Origin: Roseomonas sp.
GTDB lineage: Bacteria > Pseudomonadota > Alphaproteobacteria > Acetobacterales > Acetobacteraceae
Assembly: GCA_020249925.1 (NCBI GenBank)
Contig: JADCER010000012.1
Coordinates: forward strand, 186,001 to 250,000
Length of the DNA: 64,000 nucleotides
Direction: 5' to 3'
The translations under genes and the position numbers were made by a program. Within the stretch, counting starts at the first letter, position 1, and each line of letters begins with the position of its first letter. The notes beneath the pieces are model-generated. The model worked only from the letters and a program-made list of their open reading frames with translations. It made no database searches and had not been told where the DNA came from. Shown piece after piece: positions 25,882 to 34,707 of this stretch.

Positions 25882-26689
25882 CGGGATTGGGCTCCTGCTC
25901 CAGCCAATTCGCAATATCCATGCCAGCAACCTGCTGCCAAAGCGTGGCCATACGCTGCGCAGCGTGATCCAACAGCGCTTCGCCAATTTCCACCGTGGCG
26001 GCCGAGGCATTGCCGACCGCGCCAGCACCACCAAGGTCCTGCGCCTGCCAAGCCGGCGGCGCACCGGCATCGGGGGCCATGCTTGGCGTGTCAGCGGAAA
26101 CACCCTGCCAGCGGCTGACGAAATTCCGCGCCTTATCCATCCGCACCAGATCAGGCCGCAGCGCCAGCATCACCGCAGTTTCGTCGCGCCCGGCATGAAT
26201 GCCGAAACGCGCCTCCACCGGGTCTCGCAAGGCTTCCGGCTTGCCCATGCGCGCCCACATGGCATTCACCACAAAAAGCCCATGCTGGATGCGCAGCCGC
26301 CGCGCCGCGATATCAAGCGCCGAGACATTGCCGCCATGGCTGTTCAAAAACACCAGGCGCTTCACGCCGGCGCGCGCCACCGATGCGCCGATATCGCAAA
26401 CCAGCGCGAGCAATGTTTCCGCGCTGGTGGTGATGGTGCCGGGAAAGCGCAAATGCTCTACCGAAAGCGCCACGGCTTGCGTGGGCAGCACGAGCACCGG
26501 CAGATCATCCGGAATGACTTTCAGCGTGCGCGCGACAATGCCCTGATTGATCGCGGTATCCACCGCCACCGGCAAATGCGGTCCATGCTGTTCAATGGCA
26601 CCCACCGGCAGCACCGCAACCGTATTGGCGGGAAGGGCGCGGAAATCCGGCCAAGTGAGGTCCTGCCAGAAACGACTGGGAAGGGGCAT
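25874..26689 (-). CDS. Creatininase-family amidohydrolase
   Basis: 271 residues from ATG 26689, which has GGAG just upstream. Seen: LPVGAIEQHGPHLPVAVDT with Glu33, His35 and Asp44 in the metal-ligand pattern of creatininase; NSHGGN with His118; and IHAGRDETA with a further Glu170. These are the family landmarks. The family includes creatininase, a formamidopyrimidine deformylase and cofactor-maturation proteins such as MftE, so cyclic-amide or formamide hydrolysis is likely, but creatinine is only one option. It lies 73 bp after the CaiB-type gene and overlaps the FAD-oxidase gene by 8 nt. Length is usual (about 250-270). Confidence 0.9.
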   Translation of the reverse strand: MPLPSRFWQDLTWPDFRALPANTVAVLPVGAIEQHGPHLPVAVDTAINQGIVARTLKVIPDDLPVLVLPTQAVALSVEHLRFPGTITTSAETLLALVCDIGASVARAGVKRLVFLNSHGGNVSALDIAARRLRIQHGLFVVNAMWARMGKPEALRDPVEARFGIHAGRDETAVMLALRPDLVRMDKARNFVSRWQGVSADTPSMAPDAGAPPAWQAQDLGGAGAVGNASAATVEIGEALLDHAAQRMATLWQQVAGMDIANWLEQEPNPDA

Positions 26690-26762
26690 GGGGGACTCCG
26701 CCTTTGCTGTTGCAAGGCTGGTATCGCGGACCCCCCTCTGAGTCCAGGGTGTTTGGGCCGCG

Positions 26763-27899
26763 TCAGGGCCTGCCCAAAATCTCGTGATTATGCTGGCCGA
26801 TGCGCGGCGCCGGACGACGGGAAAGCGGCCGGCGGCGATTGAAGGAAATCGGCAAGCCAACCACGCGCGGGCCGCCTTCCGGCAGGTTTTGCATCATGTT
26901 CATGGCGGCGAATTGCGGGCTTGCCGCAAGTTCCGCAATGTCATTCACCGGGCCGCTCGGCACGCCCTCCGCCTCCAGCGCAGCCAGCCAATGATCGCGC
27001 GGTTGCAGGCGCAACGCTTCCGCAATCAAAGGCAAAAGTGCGGCCTTGTTGCGCACACGCGCGGGGCCGGTCGCGAAGCGCGGATCGCTCGCCCATTCCG
27101 GATGGCCGAGAACCTTCGCGCACCGCGCCCAAAGCCGATCATTCCCGGCGGCGAGGCAGAGCGGCCGATCAGCGGTATCAAACACCTGATAGGGCACAAT
27201 CACCGCGCCGCCTGTGCCGTGGCGTTTGGGGATATCGCCACTCGCCACGTGATTATTCACATGGCCTTCCACCCAATGCACCGCGCTTTCAAACAGCGAT
27301 GTATCCACCAGGCAGCCCTTGCCGGTGCGATCGCGCTGGCGGAGCGCCGCCAAGGCACCGATCACGCAGAACATCCCGGTCGCCTTGTCATTGATGGAAG
27401 CGCCGCAAAAAGTCGGCGGGTCTTCCGGCCGGCCCGTGACAGACATCATGGCGCCATAGGCTTGCAGTAGCGGATCAAAACCGGGTTTCAGGCGCATTGG
27501 CCCTTCATGGCCAAAGGCCCAGATCGAACAATAAACCAAGCGCGGATGGCGCTTGAGCATCGCTTCCGGTCCGATGCCGATTTCATCCACCACGCCGGGG
27601 CGCAGATTCTGGATCAGCACATCAGCGCTCTCCACCAGCTTGTGCAGCGCTTCAACATCTTCGGGCTTTTTCAGATCGAGCGTGATGGAACGCTTGTTGC
27701 GATTCTGACCGTGGAAATAGAGCGAGGTTTCGCCATCCGGACCAAAGGGAGGCCCCCAGGCGCGCGCATCATCGCCGCCATCGGGTTTTTCCACCTTGAT
27801 CACATCCGCACCCATATCGGCCATGATCACCCCGGCGAGGGGCCCCGCCAAGGCCTGCCCCACTTCAATCACACGCATGCCGTGCAGCGGCAATTCCAT
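26763..27899 (-). CDS. CaiB/BaiF-type (family III) CoA-transferase
   Basis: 378 residues from ATG 27899 with GGAGGAAAC upstream. Interlocked-dimer CoA-transferase. Seen: MRVIEVGQALAGPLAGVIMADMGADVIKVEKPDGGDDAR (N-terminal CoA-binding block), FHGQNRNKRSITLDLK, and AFGHEGPMRLKPGFDPLLQAYGAM with Asp142 at the catalytic aspartate that forms the acyl-anhydride intermediate. It would activate an acid with CoA from a donor acyl-CoA. It lies 18 bp after the GMC gene and upstream of creatininase and the FAD oxidases, in one operon. Which acid is used is not visible. Confidence 0.93.
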   Translation of the reverse strand: MELPLHGMRVIEVGQALAGPLAGVIMADMGADVIKVEKPDGGDDARAWGPPFGPDGETSLYFHGQNRNKRSITLDLKKPEDVEALHKLVESADVLIQNLRPGVVDEIGIGPEAMLKRHPRLVYCSIWAFGHEGPMRLKPGFDPLLQAYGAMMSVTGRPEDPPTFCGASINDKATGMFCVIGALAALRQRDRTGKGCLVDTSLFESAVHWVEGHVNNHVASGDIPKRHGTGGAVIVPYQVFDTADRPLCLAAGNDRLWARCAKVLGHPEWASDPRFATGPARVRNKAALLPLIAEALRLQPRDHWLAALEAEGVPSGPVNDIAELAASPQFAAMNMMQNLPEGGPRVVGLPISFNRRRPLSRRPAPRIGQHNHEILGRP

Positions 27900-27917
27900 C
27901 GTCGTTTCCTCCGAAAA

Positions 27918-29558
27918 CTAAAGCATCGGCTCCAAGGGCGGGCGGCCACGAATGAAATCCGATGCCTTTTCCGCAATCATCATGGTGGTGGCGTAGGTAT
28001 TGGCCGAGGTCATGTTCGGCATCACCGAAGCATCCACCACGCGCAAGCCTTCCAGCCCATGCACGCGCAGCCGATCATCCACCACCGCAGTCGGGTCCGT
28101 ATTGGGGCCCATGCGCGCCGTGCCGATCAAATGATAGGTGGTGGAGCCATTGCGCCTTGCGAAATCCAAAAGCTCATCATCGGAATCGATATGCGGGCCG
28201 GGCAGGGTTTCAGCTTCCAGGAAAGGCTTAAGTTCCGGCGTATTGAGCAAGCGCCGGATCAGCCGAATGCCCCCCAAATGCACGCGACGATCCATCGGGT
28301 CTGACAGGTAATTCGGCTGGATTTCGGGATCATCAAATACATCAGCCGTCTTCGCCCGCACCCAGCCGATACTTTCCGGCCGATGCTGCCAGGCGCCGGC
28401 CGTCACCCCCGGATAATCATCCAGCACATAAACCTTGCCTTCCGCATAAGACCCCGGCGTGAAGACGCATTGCAGATCGGGCTGATCCAGCCCTTCAAAG
28501 GATTTCCAGAAAACATAGACATGCGATGGAACGGTGGCCAGGATGGAAGGCCGCCCCATCGCCCAGCGCGCTACCTGCCCCGCCAGCTTCACGCCGCGCG
28601 CCAATTCATTTAGCGTGGTGACACCAGGCTTGGCGCGCATGACAACGCGCGTTGCGTAATGGTCGCGGAAATTCTCACCCACGCCACGTAATTCATGCAG
28701 CACCGGCACGCCAAGCTTTTGCAATAGCCAGCCCGGACCAATGCCGGATACCTGCAACAATCGCGCGGTATTTGCGGTGCCGGCCGAGATGATCACTTCC
28801 CGCCGCGCGCGCACTTCGCGCGCTGCGCCGCCGCGCTGGTTCAAATAGCGCACGCCGACCGCGCGCTTGCCTTCCAGAATAATGCCGCAGGCGCGCGCAT
28901 TGGTGCGTACATCAAGCGTTTTGCGCGCCATGGCAGGATGCAGAAAGCCGCGCGCGGCGGAAACACGCCGGCCACGATGAATGGCGCGCTGGAAATAGCC
29001 AACACCGGCCTGATTGCCGTTGTTGTAATCCGGGTTGCGTGGAATACCGGCAGCGACACAGCCGGCAATGAAGGCTTCCGATACGGGATTGAACCAATCC
29101 ATGTCTGTCACGGGCACGCCACCATCGCGCCCACGCCGTTCCTCACCAAAGCCGAGGCGCTTTTCGCTCCGCTTGTAATAGGGCAGGCAATCCGCATAGC
29201 CCCAGCCGCGATTGCCGCGCTGCGCCCAGCTATCCTGATCCCCCGGCTGGCCGCGATTATAAATCATGCCATTGATCGAAGAACCGCCACCCAGCGTACG
29301 GCCCTGCACGGTTTTCACGCGCCGCCCGGCGGTGTTTTCCGTGGGCTCGGTGCTGAATTGCCAGGTGATGTCGGGGTTCACCAAAGCCTTGATGAAACCA
29401 GCAGGGATATGGATGAAGGGGTTGGTGTCAGGCGGGCCGGCTTCCAACACGCAGACGGTGGTTTCCGGGTCTTCCGTCAGCCGCGCCGCAAGGATGGACC
29501 CCGCCGCCCCGGCACCCACAATTACGTAATCGAAGGTATCGGCATCCGCTTGCGCCAT
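27918..29558 (-). CDS. GMC-family FAD oxidoreductase (choline-dehydrogenase-like), copy 1
   Basis: 546 residues from ATG 29558 with TGAGGAAG upstream. Seen: DYVIVGAGAAGSILAARLTED (10-30, dinucleotide-binding GxGxxG), GRTLGGGSSINGMIYNRG (GMC signature 1), SAGTANTARLLQVSGIG (signature 2), and YHLIGTARMG near the end with the catalytic His plus the later SANTYATTMM Asn; this His-Asn pair is typical. Oxidises a primary or secondary alcohol, passing electrons to a quinone or oxygen. First gene of a six-gene minus-strand run, with a 118-bp divergent promoter region shared with the hydrolase at 29677. A paralogue is at 34708-36318. Confidence 0.93.
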   Translation of the reverse strand: MAQADADTFDYVIVGAGAAGSILAARLTEDPETTVCVLEAGPPDTNPFIHIPAGFIKALVNPDITWQFSTEPTENTAGRRVKTVQGRTLGGGSSINGMIYNRGQPGDQDSWAQRGNRGWGYADCLPYYKRSEKRLGFGEERRGRDGGVPVTDMDWFNPVSEAFIAGCVAAGIPRNPDYNNGNQAGVGYFQRAIHRGRRVSAARGFLHPAMARKTLDVRTNARACGIILEGKRAVGVRYLNQRGGAAREVRARREVIISAGTANTARLLQVSGIGPGWLLQKLGVPVLHELRGVGENFRDHYATRVVMRAKPGVTTLNELARGVKLAGQVARWAMGRPSILATVPSHVYVFWKSFEGLDQPDLQCVFTPGSYAEGKVYVLDDYPGVTAGAWQHRPESIGWVRAKTADVFDDPEIQPNYLSDPMDRRVHLGGIRLIRRLLNTPELKPFLEAETLPGPHIDSDDELLDFARRNGSTTYHLIGTARMGPNTDPTAVVDDRLRVHGLEGLRVVDASVMPNMTSANTYATTMMIAEKASDFIRGRPPLEPML

Positions 29559-29676
29559 GGTTGCTTCCTCATGCTTTTCAGGCCGAATCCTAGCAAGCTT
29601 TGGCCGCGGCGCCAGCCCAAGACAGGCAGGGCATTTTGGCCCATGATGGACAGCAAGCCTTGGGGAGCAGCCCGCC

Positions 29677-30525
29677 ATGACCAGCCCAGCAGATTTCACC
29701 GCCCCACCACGCCGTGCCGGATGGTTGGAACGCCCTGATGCGCGCATCCGTTACGAGGTGACGGGCGAAGGCCCGGCGATTATCTTCGCGCATGGGCTCG
29801 GCGGCAATCTCATGTCCTGGTGGCAGCAGGTCGCGCATTTTGCGCCGCGCTACACTTGCGTGGCGTTTTCGCATCGCGGCTTTTTCCCTTCCACCGCGCC
29901 GGCAGAGGGGCCTGATCCCGCCGCCTATGCCGCCGATCTGGCCGCCTTGGTGGATGAGCTTGGCCTGGGTGATATTCGCATCATTTGCCAATCCATGGGC
30001 GGCTGGACCGGCGTTGAATATGCGCTGCTCCGCCCCGGCCGCGTGAAGGCGCTGGTGTTGGGCGCCACCACCGGTACGCTCGACCCACGCCAGATGCGTG
30101 AACCGGAACGATCGCGCCTGAAAACCTGGCAGGAAGAAAGTGCGGCAGCGCGCGCGGCGGGGCTCAAGCGCAATATCAACCCGGCGGCGGGCGCACGCAT
30201 GGCAGCGGAACAGCCCGCGCTTTATCACCTCTATAACCATGTCTATGGCCTGACTCAGGGCTTTGATCGTGAAGCGGTGCGCGCGCGGTTGCATACGGGG
30301 CGCAACCGTGCGCCCGAATCCTTCGCCGCTGCGCAATGCCCGCTGCTGTTTATTCCAAGTGAGGAAGATATCGTCCTGCCACCCTTTGCCGCGCGCGCGA
30401 TGGCGAGTGCCATTCCAGGTGCGCGTTACGCCGTGCTGCATAAGGCCGGCCATTCCGGCCATTTTGAACGCGCTTCTGCCTTCAACGCCTTGGTGGATGC
30501 TTTCTTTGAGGAGATTGGCGCATGA
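29677..30525 (+). CDS. Alpha/beta-fold hydrolase
   Basis: 282-residue serine hydrolase of the HSL/RutD-like group. Seen: FAHGLGGNLMSWW oxyanion-hole block (38-50), the nucleophile elbow CQSMGGWTG (Ser about 107), SEEDIVLPP with the acid Asp, and AGHSGHFE with the catalytic His near the C-terminus. ATG 29677 has only a weak ribosome site. It diverges from the GMC gene and overlaps the downstream decarboxylase-like gene by 4 nt (ATGA), so the two are coupled. Plausible as a ring-opening or ester/carbamate hydrolase of the catabolic locus; no specific substrate can be claimed. Confidence 0.9.
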   Translation: MTSPADFTAPPRRAGWLERPDARIRYEVTGEGPAIIFAHGLGGNLMSWWQQVAHFAPRYTCVAFSHRGFFPSTAPAEGPDPAAYAADLAALVDELGLGDIRIICQSMGGWTGVEYALLRPGRVKALVLGATTGTLDPRQMREPERSRLKTWQEESAAARAAGLKRNINPAAGARMAAEQPALYHLYNHVYGLTQGFDREAVRARLHTGRNRAPESFAAAQCPLLFIPSEEDIVLPPFAARAMASAIPGARYAVLHKAGHSGHFERASAFNALVDAFFEEIGA

Positions 30526-31370
30526 ATGCCGCCACACTTTCGATTTGCGTAGATGATTACCCGCATACCATGGCGCTGCATCGCGGTGAGACCGCGAGTG
30601 CCTCGTTGAACCTTACGATGCAGGTGGTGAAACCCATCAGCAAGGCATTCGCGCCGATGGTGCGCGAAGGGCGTTTTGACATCAGCGAAATGGCAATTGC
30701 GACCTTTCTGATGGCAAAAGCCGCCAGGCGCGATTTGGTGCTGCTGCCGCTGGTGGTGGCTGAACGCTTTCAGGAAACGGCGATGTTCTGCCGTGCGGGG
30801 AGGGGCATCGAAACCCCCGCTGACTTAGCCGGCAAGCGCATTGGCGTGCGCGCCTATAGCCAAACCACCGGCATGTGGATCAGGGGCGTCTTGCAGGAAA
30901 GCTTTGGGCTACGCGCGGATGCGATGCGGTGGGTGACGTTTGAAGACGCGCATGAACCAAGCTTTCGTGACCCGCCTTGGGTGCAGCGTGCCAGCGCCAG
31001 CGAAACCCTGAATGGCATGTTCGAAAGCGGCGCGCTTGATGCCGCCATCATGGGTTTTGAATTGCCCGCGGGTGATGATGTGCGCACGGTCTTCCCAGAC
31101 CCTGCCGCTGCGGGTGCAGCCTTTCAGGCGCGCTATGGCTTCAAGCCCGTGAACCATCTTGTGGTGATGAAGGGTGCTTATGCGCGTGATGCTGCGCTGG
31201 TGGCTGAAGTGCTGCGCCAATTCAACGCTGCCGGTACGTTGCCACGCAGCCGCGCGGCGCTGAACCCGGCACTGGAATTGGCATCACGCTGGTGCGCCGA
31301 TCAGGGGCTGATGGCGCGCCCGCTCAGCCTGGATGAAATCTGGGCGGGCTTGCCGGCAGCGGTGGGCTAA
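30522..31370 (+). CDS. 4,5-dihydroxyphthalate-decarboxylase-like / NMT1-like fold protein
   Basis: 282 residues, no signal peptide. Start ATG overlaps the hydrolase stop (ATGA). Seen: DYPHTMALHRGE and REGRFDISEMAIATFLMAKAARRDLVLLPLVVAERF, the conserved start of 4,5-dihydroxyphthalate decarboxylase (Pht5-type) proteins, which use a periplasmic-binding-protein fold in the cytoplasm; GKRIGVRAYSQTTGMWIRGVL is the matching second block. At 282 residues it is shorter than the roughly 330 of Pht5. It could be a genuine decarboxylase or a soluble relative that binds an aromatic acid. Pairing with the hydrolase suggests a hydrolysis-plus-decarboxylation step; this is inference. Confidence 0.82.
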   Translation: MNAATLSICVDDYPHTMALHRGETASASLNLTMQVVKPISKAFAPMVREGRFDISEMAIATFLMAKAARRDLVLLPLVVAERFQETAMFCRAGRGIETPADLAGKRIGVRAYSQTTGMWIRGVLQESFGLRADAMRWVTFEDAHEPSFRDPPWVQRASASETLNGMFESGALDAAIMGFELPAGDDVRTVFPDPAAAGAAFQARYGFKPVNHLVVMKGAYARDAALVAEVLRQFNAAGTLPRSRAALNPALELASRWCADQGLMARPLSLDEIWAGLPAAVG

Positions 31371-31374
31371 ACCG

Positions 31375-33087
31375 TCACGCTGTCTTGGCGCCCCGCACCA
31401 AACGCCCAGGCAGCGCATCGGTTGCCTCACCTTCGCGATAAACAGGCGTGCCGGCCACAATGGTCGCGACATAGCCCTGGGCTTTTTGGATCAGGCGCTT
31501 GCCGCCGGCGGGCAGATCGTAATGCATTTTCGGCATCTCCAGCCCCAGTCGGCCGAAATCAATTACATTGATATCGGCCTTCTTGCCTGGTGCCAGCACG
31601 CCGCGATCCTTGAGGCCGAGCGCATGCGCATTGTCGCGCGAAATGCGCTTCACCACGAATTCCAGCGGCAGGCGCGGCCCACGTGCGCGATCGCGCGCCC
31701 AATGCACCAGCATATGCGTCATGCAGGACGCATCGCAGATATAACCAACATGCGCGCCACCATCGCCAAGCCCCATCAGCGTGTGTGGATGCGTCACCAT
31801 ATTGCGAATGGCGGTCAGGTCTCCATCGGCATAGTTCAGGATGGGCCGGTTCAGAATGGCGCGACCATCCTGTTCCAGCATCATGTCATAGCAAAGCGCC
31901 GCCGGGTCCATGCTGCGCGCCGCGGCCATGGCAGCAACGGATTTTTCTGGCGGAGGCTCATAATCCGGCGGATCGCCCAGCGCAAAAATCTTTTCCCAAT
32001 TATTCAGCCGTACACGCAGCGCTGGGTCTTCCGTGGGTTCAGCCAGGATACGCGCCCGCAAGGCCGGATCACGCAGCGCAGCGATGCGCTGTTCGAAGGG
32101 CAGATGCGCAATGGCCTGATAGGAAACGCGCATCAGGAAGGGGTGCTGCGAAAGCTCAAAGCCAAACATCAAGCCAACGGGGCGGCCCATTACCTGGCCA
32201 TACATGGGCACGCCGGCCTCATGCGCCGCTTCCACTTTGTCGAGCAACCAGCGCCATAGCCCCGGCTTCGATTCCCGTTGCAGGAGAGAAAATGTCATCG
32301 GCCGGCCCGAAGCTGCCGCAATGCGTTGCAGGCGGGCGAATTCATCTTCCGGATCATCGAAATCCGAAATCACCTGCATCCAGCCGGACCCTTGGGCGCG
32401 AATAGCGCGCGCAATGGTCTCCAACTCCGCTTCTGGCGTGCCAAGCGTGGGGATATGCCGCCCATCCAAGGTGCGATGCGCAATGGCGCGTGATGTCGAA
32501 AAGCCCAGCGCGCCCGCGGCCAAGCCTTCTGCGGTCAGCCGCGCCATCTCCGCGCATTGTTCGGGCGTCGCCACGGCATGTGCCTCGGCCGCTTCGCCCA
32601 TCACATGCACGCGCAAGGGTGCATGCGTCACCATAACGGCAACATCCATGTCATAGGGCCGCGCATCAAGCGCATCCATGTATTCCGGGAAGCTTTCCCA
32701 ATTCCAGGGCAGGCCTTCGGTCAGCACAACCTCCGGTAAATCCTCAACCCCTTCCATCAGCTTCACCAGCATATCGCGCCGATCTGGCCGGCAGGGCGCG
32801 AAACCCACACCGCAATTGCCGAGCAGCGCCGTGGTCACGCCATTGATGGAAGAAGACAGCAGCCGGCTGCTCCAAGTCGCTTGGGCATCGTAATGGGTAT
32901 GGATATCCACAAAGCCTGGCGTGACGATCAGCCCTTTTGCGTCAATCTCCTCCGGTGCGCGGGCCGAGATCTTGCCAATTTCCAGAATGCGCCCATCGCC
33001 AATGGCGATATCGGCTTCATAGGGGGGCGCACCCGTGCCATCCACCAGCGTGCCACCACGAATAATCAGGCTTGCGTCGCGTGCCAT
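31375..33087 (-). CDS. N-acyl-D-amino-acid deacylase family amidohydrolase
   Basis: 570-residue metal-dependent amidohydrolase (D-aminoacylase branch). Seen: IIRGGTLVDGTGAPPYEADIAIGDGRI, FVDIHTHYDAQATWSS with His63, His65 and Asp67, GNCGVGFAPCRP with Cys96 (the metal-ligand Cys of D-aminoacylases), MGLGDGGAHVGYICDAS with the catalytic Asp, and APGKKADINVIDF near the end. Length is standard. ATG 33087 follows the quinone-oxidoreductase stop by 11 bp; the two form an operon convergent to the decarboxylase-like gene. Hydrolyses an N-acyl or N-carbamoyl amide in the cytoplasm; many members of this branch are misnamed, so the substrate stays open. Confidence 0.9.
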   Translation of the reverse strand: MARDASLIIRGGTLVDGTGAPPYEADIAIGDGRILEIGKISARAPEEIDAKGLIVTPGFVDIHTHYDAQATWSSRLLSSSINGVTTALLGNCGVGFAPCRPDRRDMLVKLMEGVEDLPEVVLTEGLPWNWESFPEYMDALDARPYDMDVAVMVTHAPLRVHVMGEAAEAHAVATPEQCAEMARLTAEGLAAGALGFSTSRAIAHRTLDGRHIPTLGTPEAELETIARAIRAQGSGWMQVISDFDDPEDEFARLQRIAAASGRPMTFSLLQRESKPGLWRWLLDKVEAAHEAGVPMYGQVMGRPVGLMFGFELSQHPFLMRVSYQAIAHLPFEQRIAALRDPALRARILAEPTEDPALRVRLNNWEKIFALGDPPDYEPPPEKSVAAMAAARSMDPAALCYDMMLEQDGRAILNRPILNYADGDLTAIRNMVTHPHTLMGLGDGGAHVGYICDASCMTHMLVHWARDRARGPRLPLEFVVKRISRDNAHALGLKDRGVLAPGKKADINVIDFGRLGLEMPKMHYDLPAGGKRLIQKAQGYVATIVAGTPVYREGEATDALPGRLVRGAKTA

Positions 33088-33098
33088 GGGGGTTTCCT

Positions 33099-34082
33099 TC
33101 AGGTCTTCAGGATGATTTTGCCAAGATGCGCATTGGCCTTCATATGCGCCAAAGCCTCAACCGCGTCATCAAGGGCAAAGACGCGGTCAATCGGCAAATG
33201 GAAGACACCCTCATCCACGCCCTTGCGCAAATCGCGCCGCGCGACGCGTTCTTCCTCACGGATTTCCGCGACACTGCGCGTGCGGTGCGTGACACCGATA
33301 TAGGCAATGCGGCGCGTCGCGTGCAGATCAAAATCGAAATCGCCATGCATGCCGCCAAGCCGCCCGACATTCACGATGCGGCCCAGAATGGCGGTGGCGC
33401 GCATGGCGGCATTGATGGTCCCGCCCGAGACCTGGTCAATCACCAGCTGCACCCCGCGCCCTTCGGTCAGCGCCAGCACTTGATCCGCCCAATCCGCATC
33501 ATTGGTATTCACCGCATGATCCGCGCCGAATTCCTTCAACCGTGCCCGCCTTTCGGCATTGGTGGAGGTGCCAATCACCAGCCCCGCGCCCATATATTTC
33601 GCGATCTGCATGCCCATCAGCCCAACGCCGCTGGAAGCACCCAGGATCAGCACCGCTTCGCCTTTGGCCAGGCGCCCATTGGAAATCAGCGCATCATGCA
33701 TGGTGGAAAGCGCTACAGGTAAAGTCGCCGCTTCTTCCCAGGACATGTTGCGGTCCGGCACCGGCTGCACACGGCCCATATCGGCAATGGCATATTCCGC
33801 ATAGCCGCCGGAACCCGCGCACATCACGCGATCACCGGGTTTGATGCCCGAAACGCCCGCGCCTACGGCGGCAACCTCACCAGCGAATTCAAGGCCAAGG
33901 ATGGTGCCGGCACCGCCCATGCGCCCATGCGCATGCCCTGCGGCCACGCCAAGATCAGCGCGGTTGAGACCCGCGGCGCGCACCCGCACCAGCACTTGCT
34001 CCGGCCCCGGCACGGGGCGCGGCGCTTGCTGTACCTTCACGCCCTCGGCTGTCACTACCGCCGCTTTCATGGTTTCGGTCAT
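33099..34082 (-). CDS. Zinc-free quinone oxidoreductase / MDR-family NADPH reductase
   Basis: 327-residue medium-chain dehydrogenase/reductase. Seen: AAGLNRADLGVAAG and GLEFAGEVAAVGAGV (catalytic half without the zinc-ligand cysteines), KPGDRVMCAGSGGYAEY, LPVALSTMHDALI, the nucleotide-binding GASSGVG (148-154) followed by STNAERRARLKEFGADHAVNT, and HLGKIILK at the end. This is the QOR/enoyl-reductase-type pattern. It precedes the amidohydrolase by 11 bp and follows TspO by 66 bp. It probably reduces a quinone or an activated double bond. A DNA-damage or aromatic-stress role is equally possible. Confidence 0.9.
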   Translation of the reverse strand: MTETMKAAVVTAEGVKVQQAPRPVPGPEQVLVRVRAAGLNRADLGVAAGHAHGRMGGAGTILGLEFAGEVAAVGAGVSGIKPGDRVMCAGSGGYAEYAIADMGRVQPVPDRNMSWEEAATLPVALSTMHDALISNGRLAKGEAVLILGASSGVGLMGMQIAKYMGAGLVIGTSTNAERRARLKEFGADHAVNTNDADWADQVLALTEGRGVQLVIDQVSGGTINAAMRATAILGRIVNVGRLGGMHGDFDFDLHATRRIAYIGVTHRTRSVAEIREEERVARRDLRKGVDEGVFHLPIDRVFALDDAVEALAHMKANAHLGKIILKT

Positions 34083-34148
34083 GATGTCACCCTCTTTGCG
34101 AATGCGGATGATGCCATGCCGGCGCTCAGCCGATAAGGGCCAAGGCCA

Positions 34149-34628
34149 TCACCGCACCAAACCCGGATTCAACCGCCACATGGTGAAATTCAACAGCCCC
34201 GCAAAGCTCACCCAGGCTAGATAGGGCACCATCAGCAATGCCGCGCGGACATCAATCGGCCAAAACACGATGATGCAGGCCAGGATGGAAAGCCACAGCA
34301 GGCAAAGCTCGGCGAAGGCCAAATCCATCCGCCGCATGCCGAAGAATATGCCGGACCAGGCGGCGTTCAGCACCAATTGCAACCCAAAAAGCCCAAGCGC
34401 CAGCGCGCCGCCGGCAAAGCCCACGGCTTCCCAGATCAGCCAGCCGGCAATGGCGATCATCAGGAACAGCACCGCCCAGGCCGGGGCGAACAGCCAATTG
34501 GGCGGGCACCAGCGCGGTTTGGTCAGCGCGTCATACCAGGGGCCGGGGGTGAAGACGGCGCCCGACATGGCCGCCGCGACGCTGGCACCCAGAAAGCCCA
34601 AAAAGCCGAAAATCGAGGAAAGTTCCAT
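34149..34628 (-). CDS. tspO: TspO/MBR family tryptophan-rich sensory protein
   Basis: 159 residues from ATG 34628; an upstream ATG at 34637 is the alternative. GAGGGGG touches ATG 34628 with no spacer, an awkward ribosome site, and TATATG lies just before it, so a leaderless or very short leader mRNA is possible. Five hydrophobic helices. Seen: TPGPWYDALTKPRWCPPNW (27-45), LVLNAAWSGIFFG (86-98) and PYLAWVSFAGLLNF (135-148), all hallmark TspO residues for binding porphyrins and tryptophan-rich ligand. Outer-membrane in Rhodobacter, where it tunes photosystem gene expression. It diverges from the GMC gene and points to a tetrapyrrole-linked role unrelated to the catabolic genes. Confidence 0.92.
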   Translation of the reverse strand: MELSSIFGFLGFLGASVAAAMSGAVFTPGPWYDALTKPRWCPPNWLFAPAWAVLFLMIAIAGWLIWEAVGFAGGALALGLFGLQLVLNAAWSGIFFGMRRMDLAFAELCLLWLSILACIIVFWPIDVRAALLMVPYLAWVSFAGLLNFTMWRLNPGLVR

Positions 34629-34707
34629 CCCCCTCATATAGACCAAGATTGCGACTTGCCGAGGGGTAGTGGCATGATGGGCCGAGAAGCAAAGGGGGAA
34701 GGCTGCC

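Noticed and set aside
26690-26860. 57-residue N-terminal extension of the creatininase-family frame
   Set aside because: Would run into the CaiB gene and lacks family similarity; ATG 26689 has a ribosome site.
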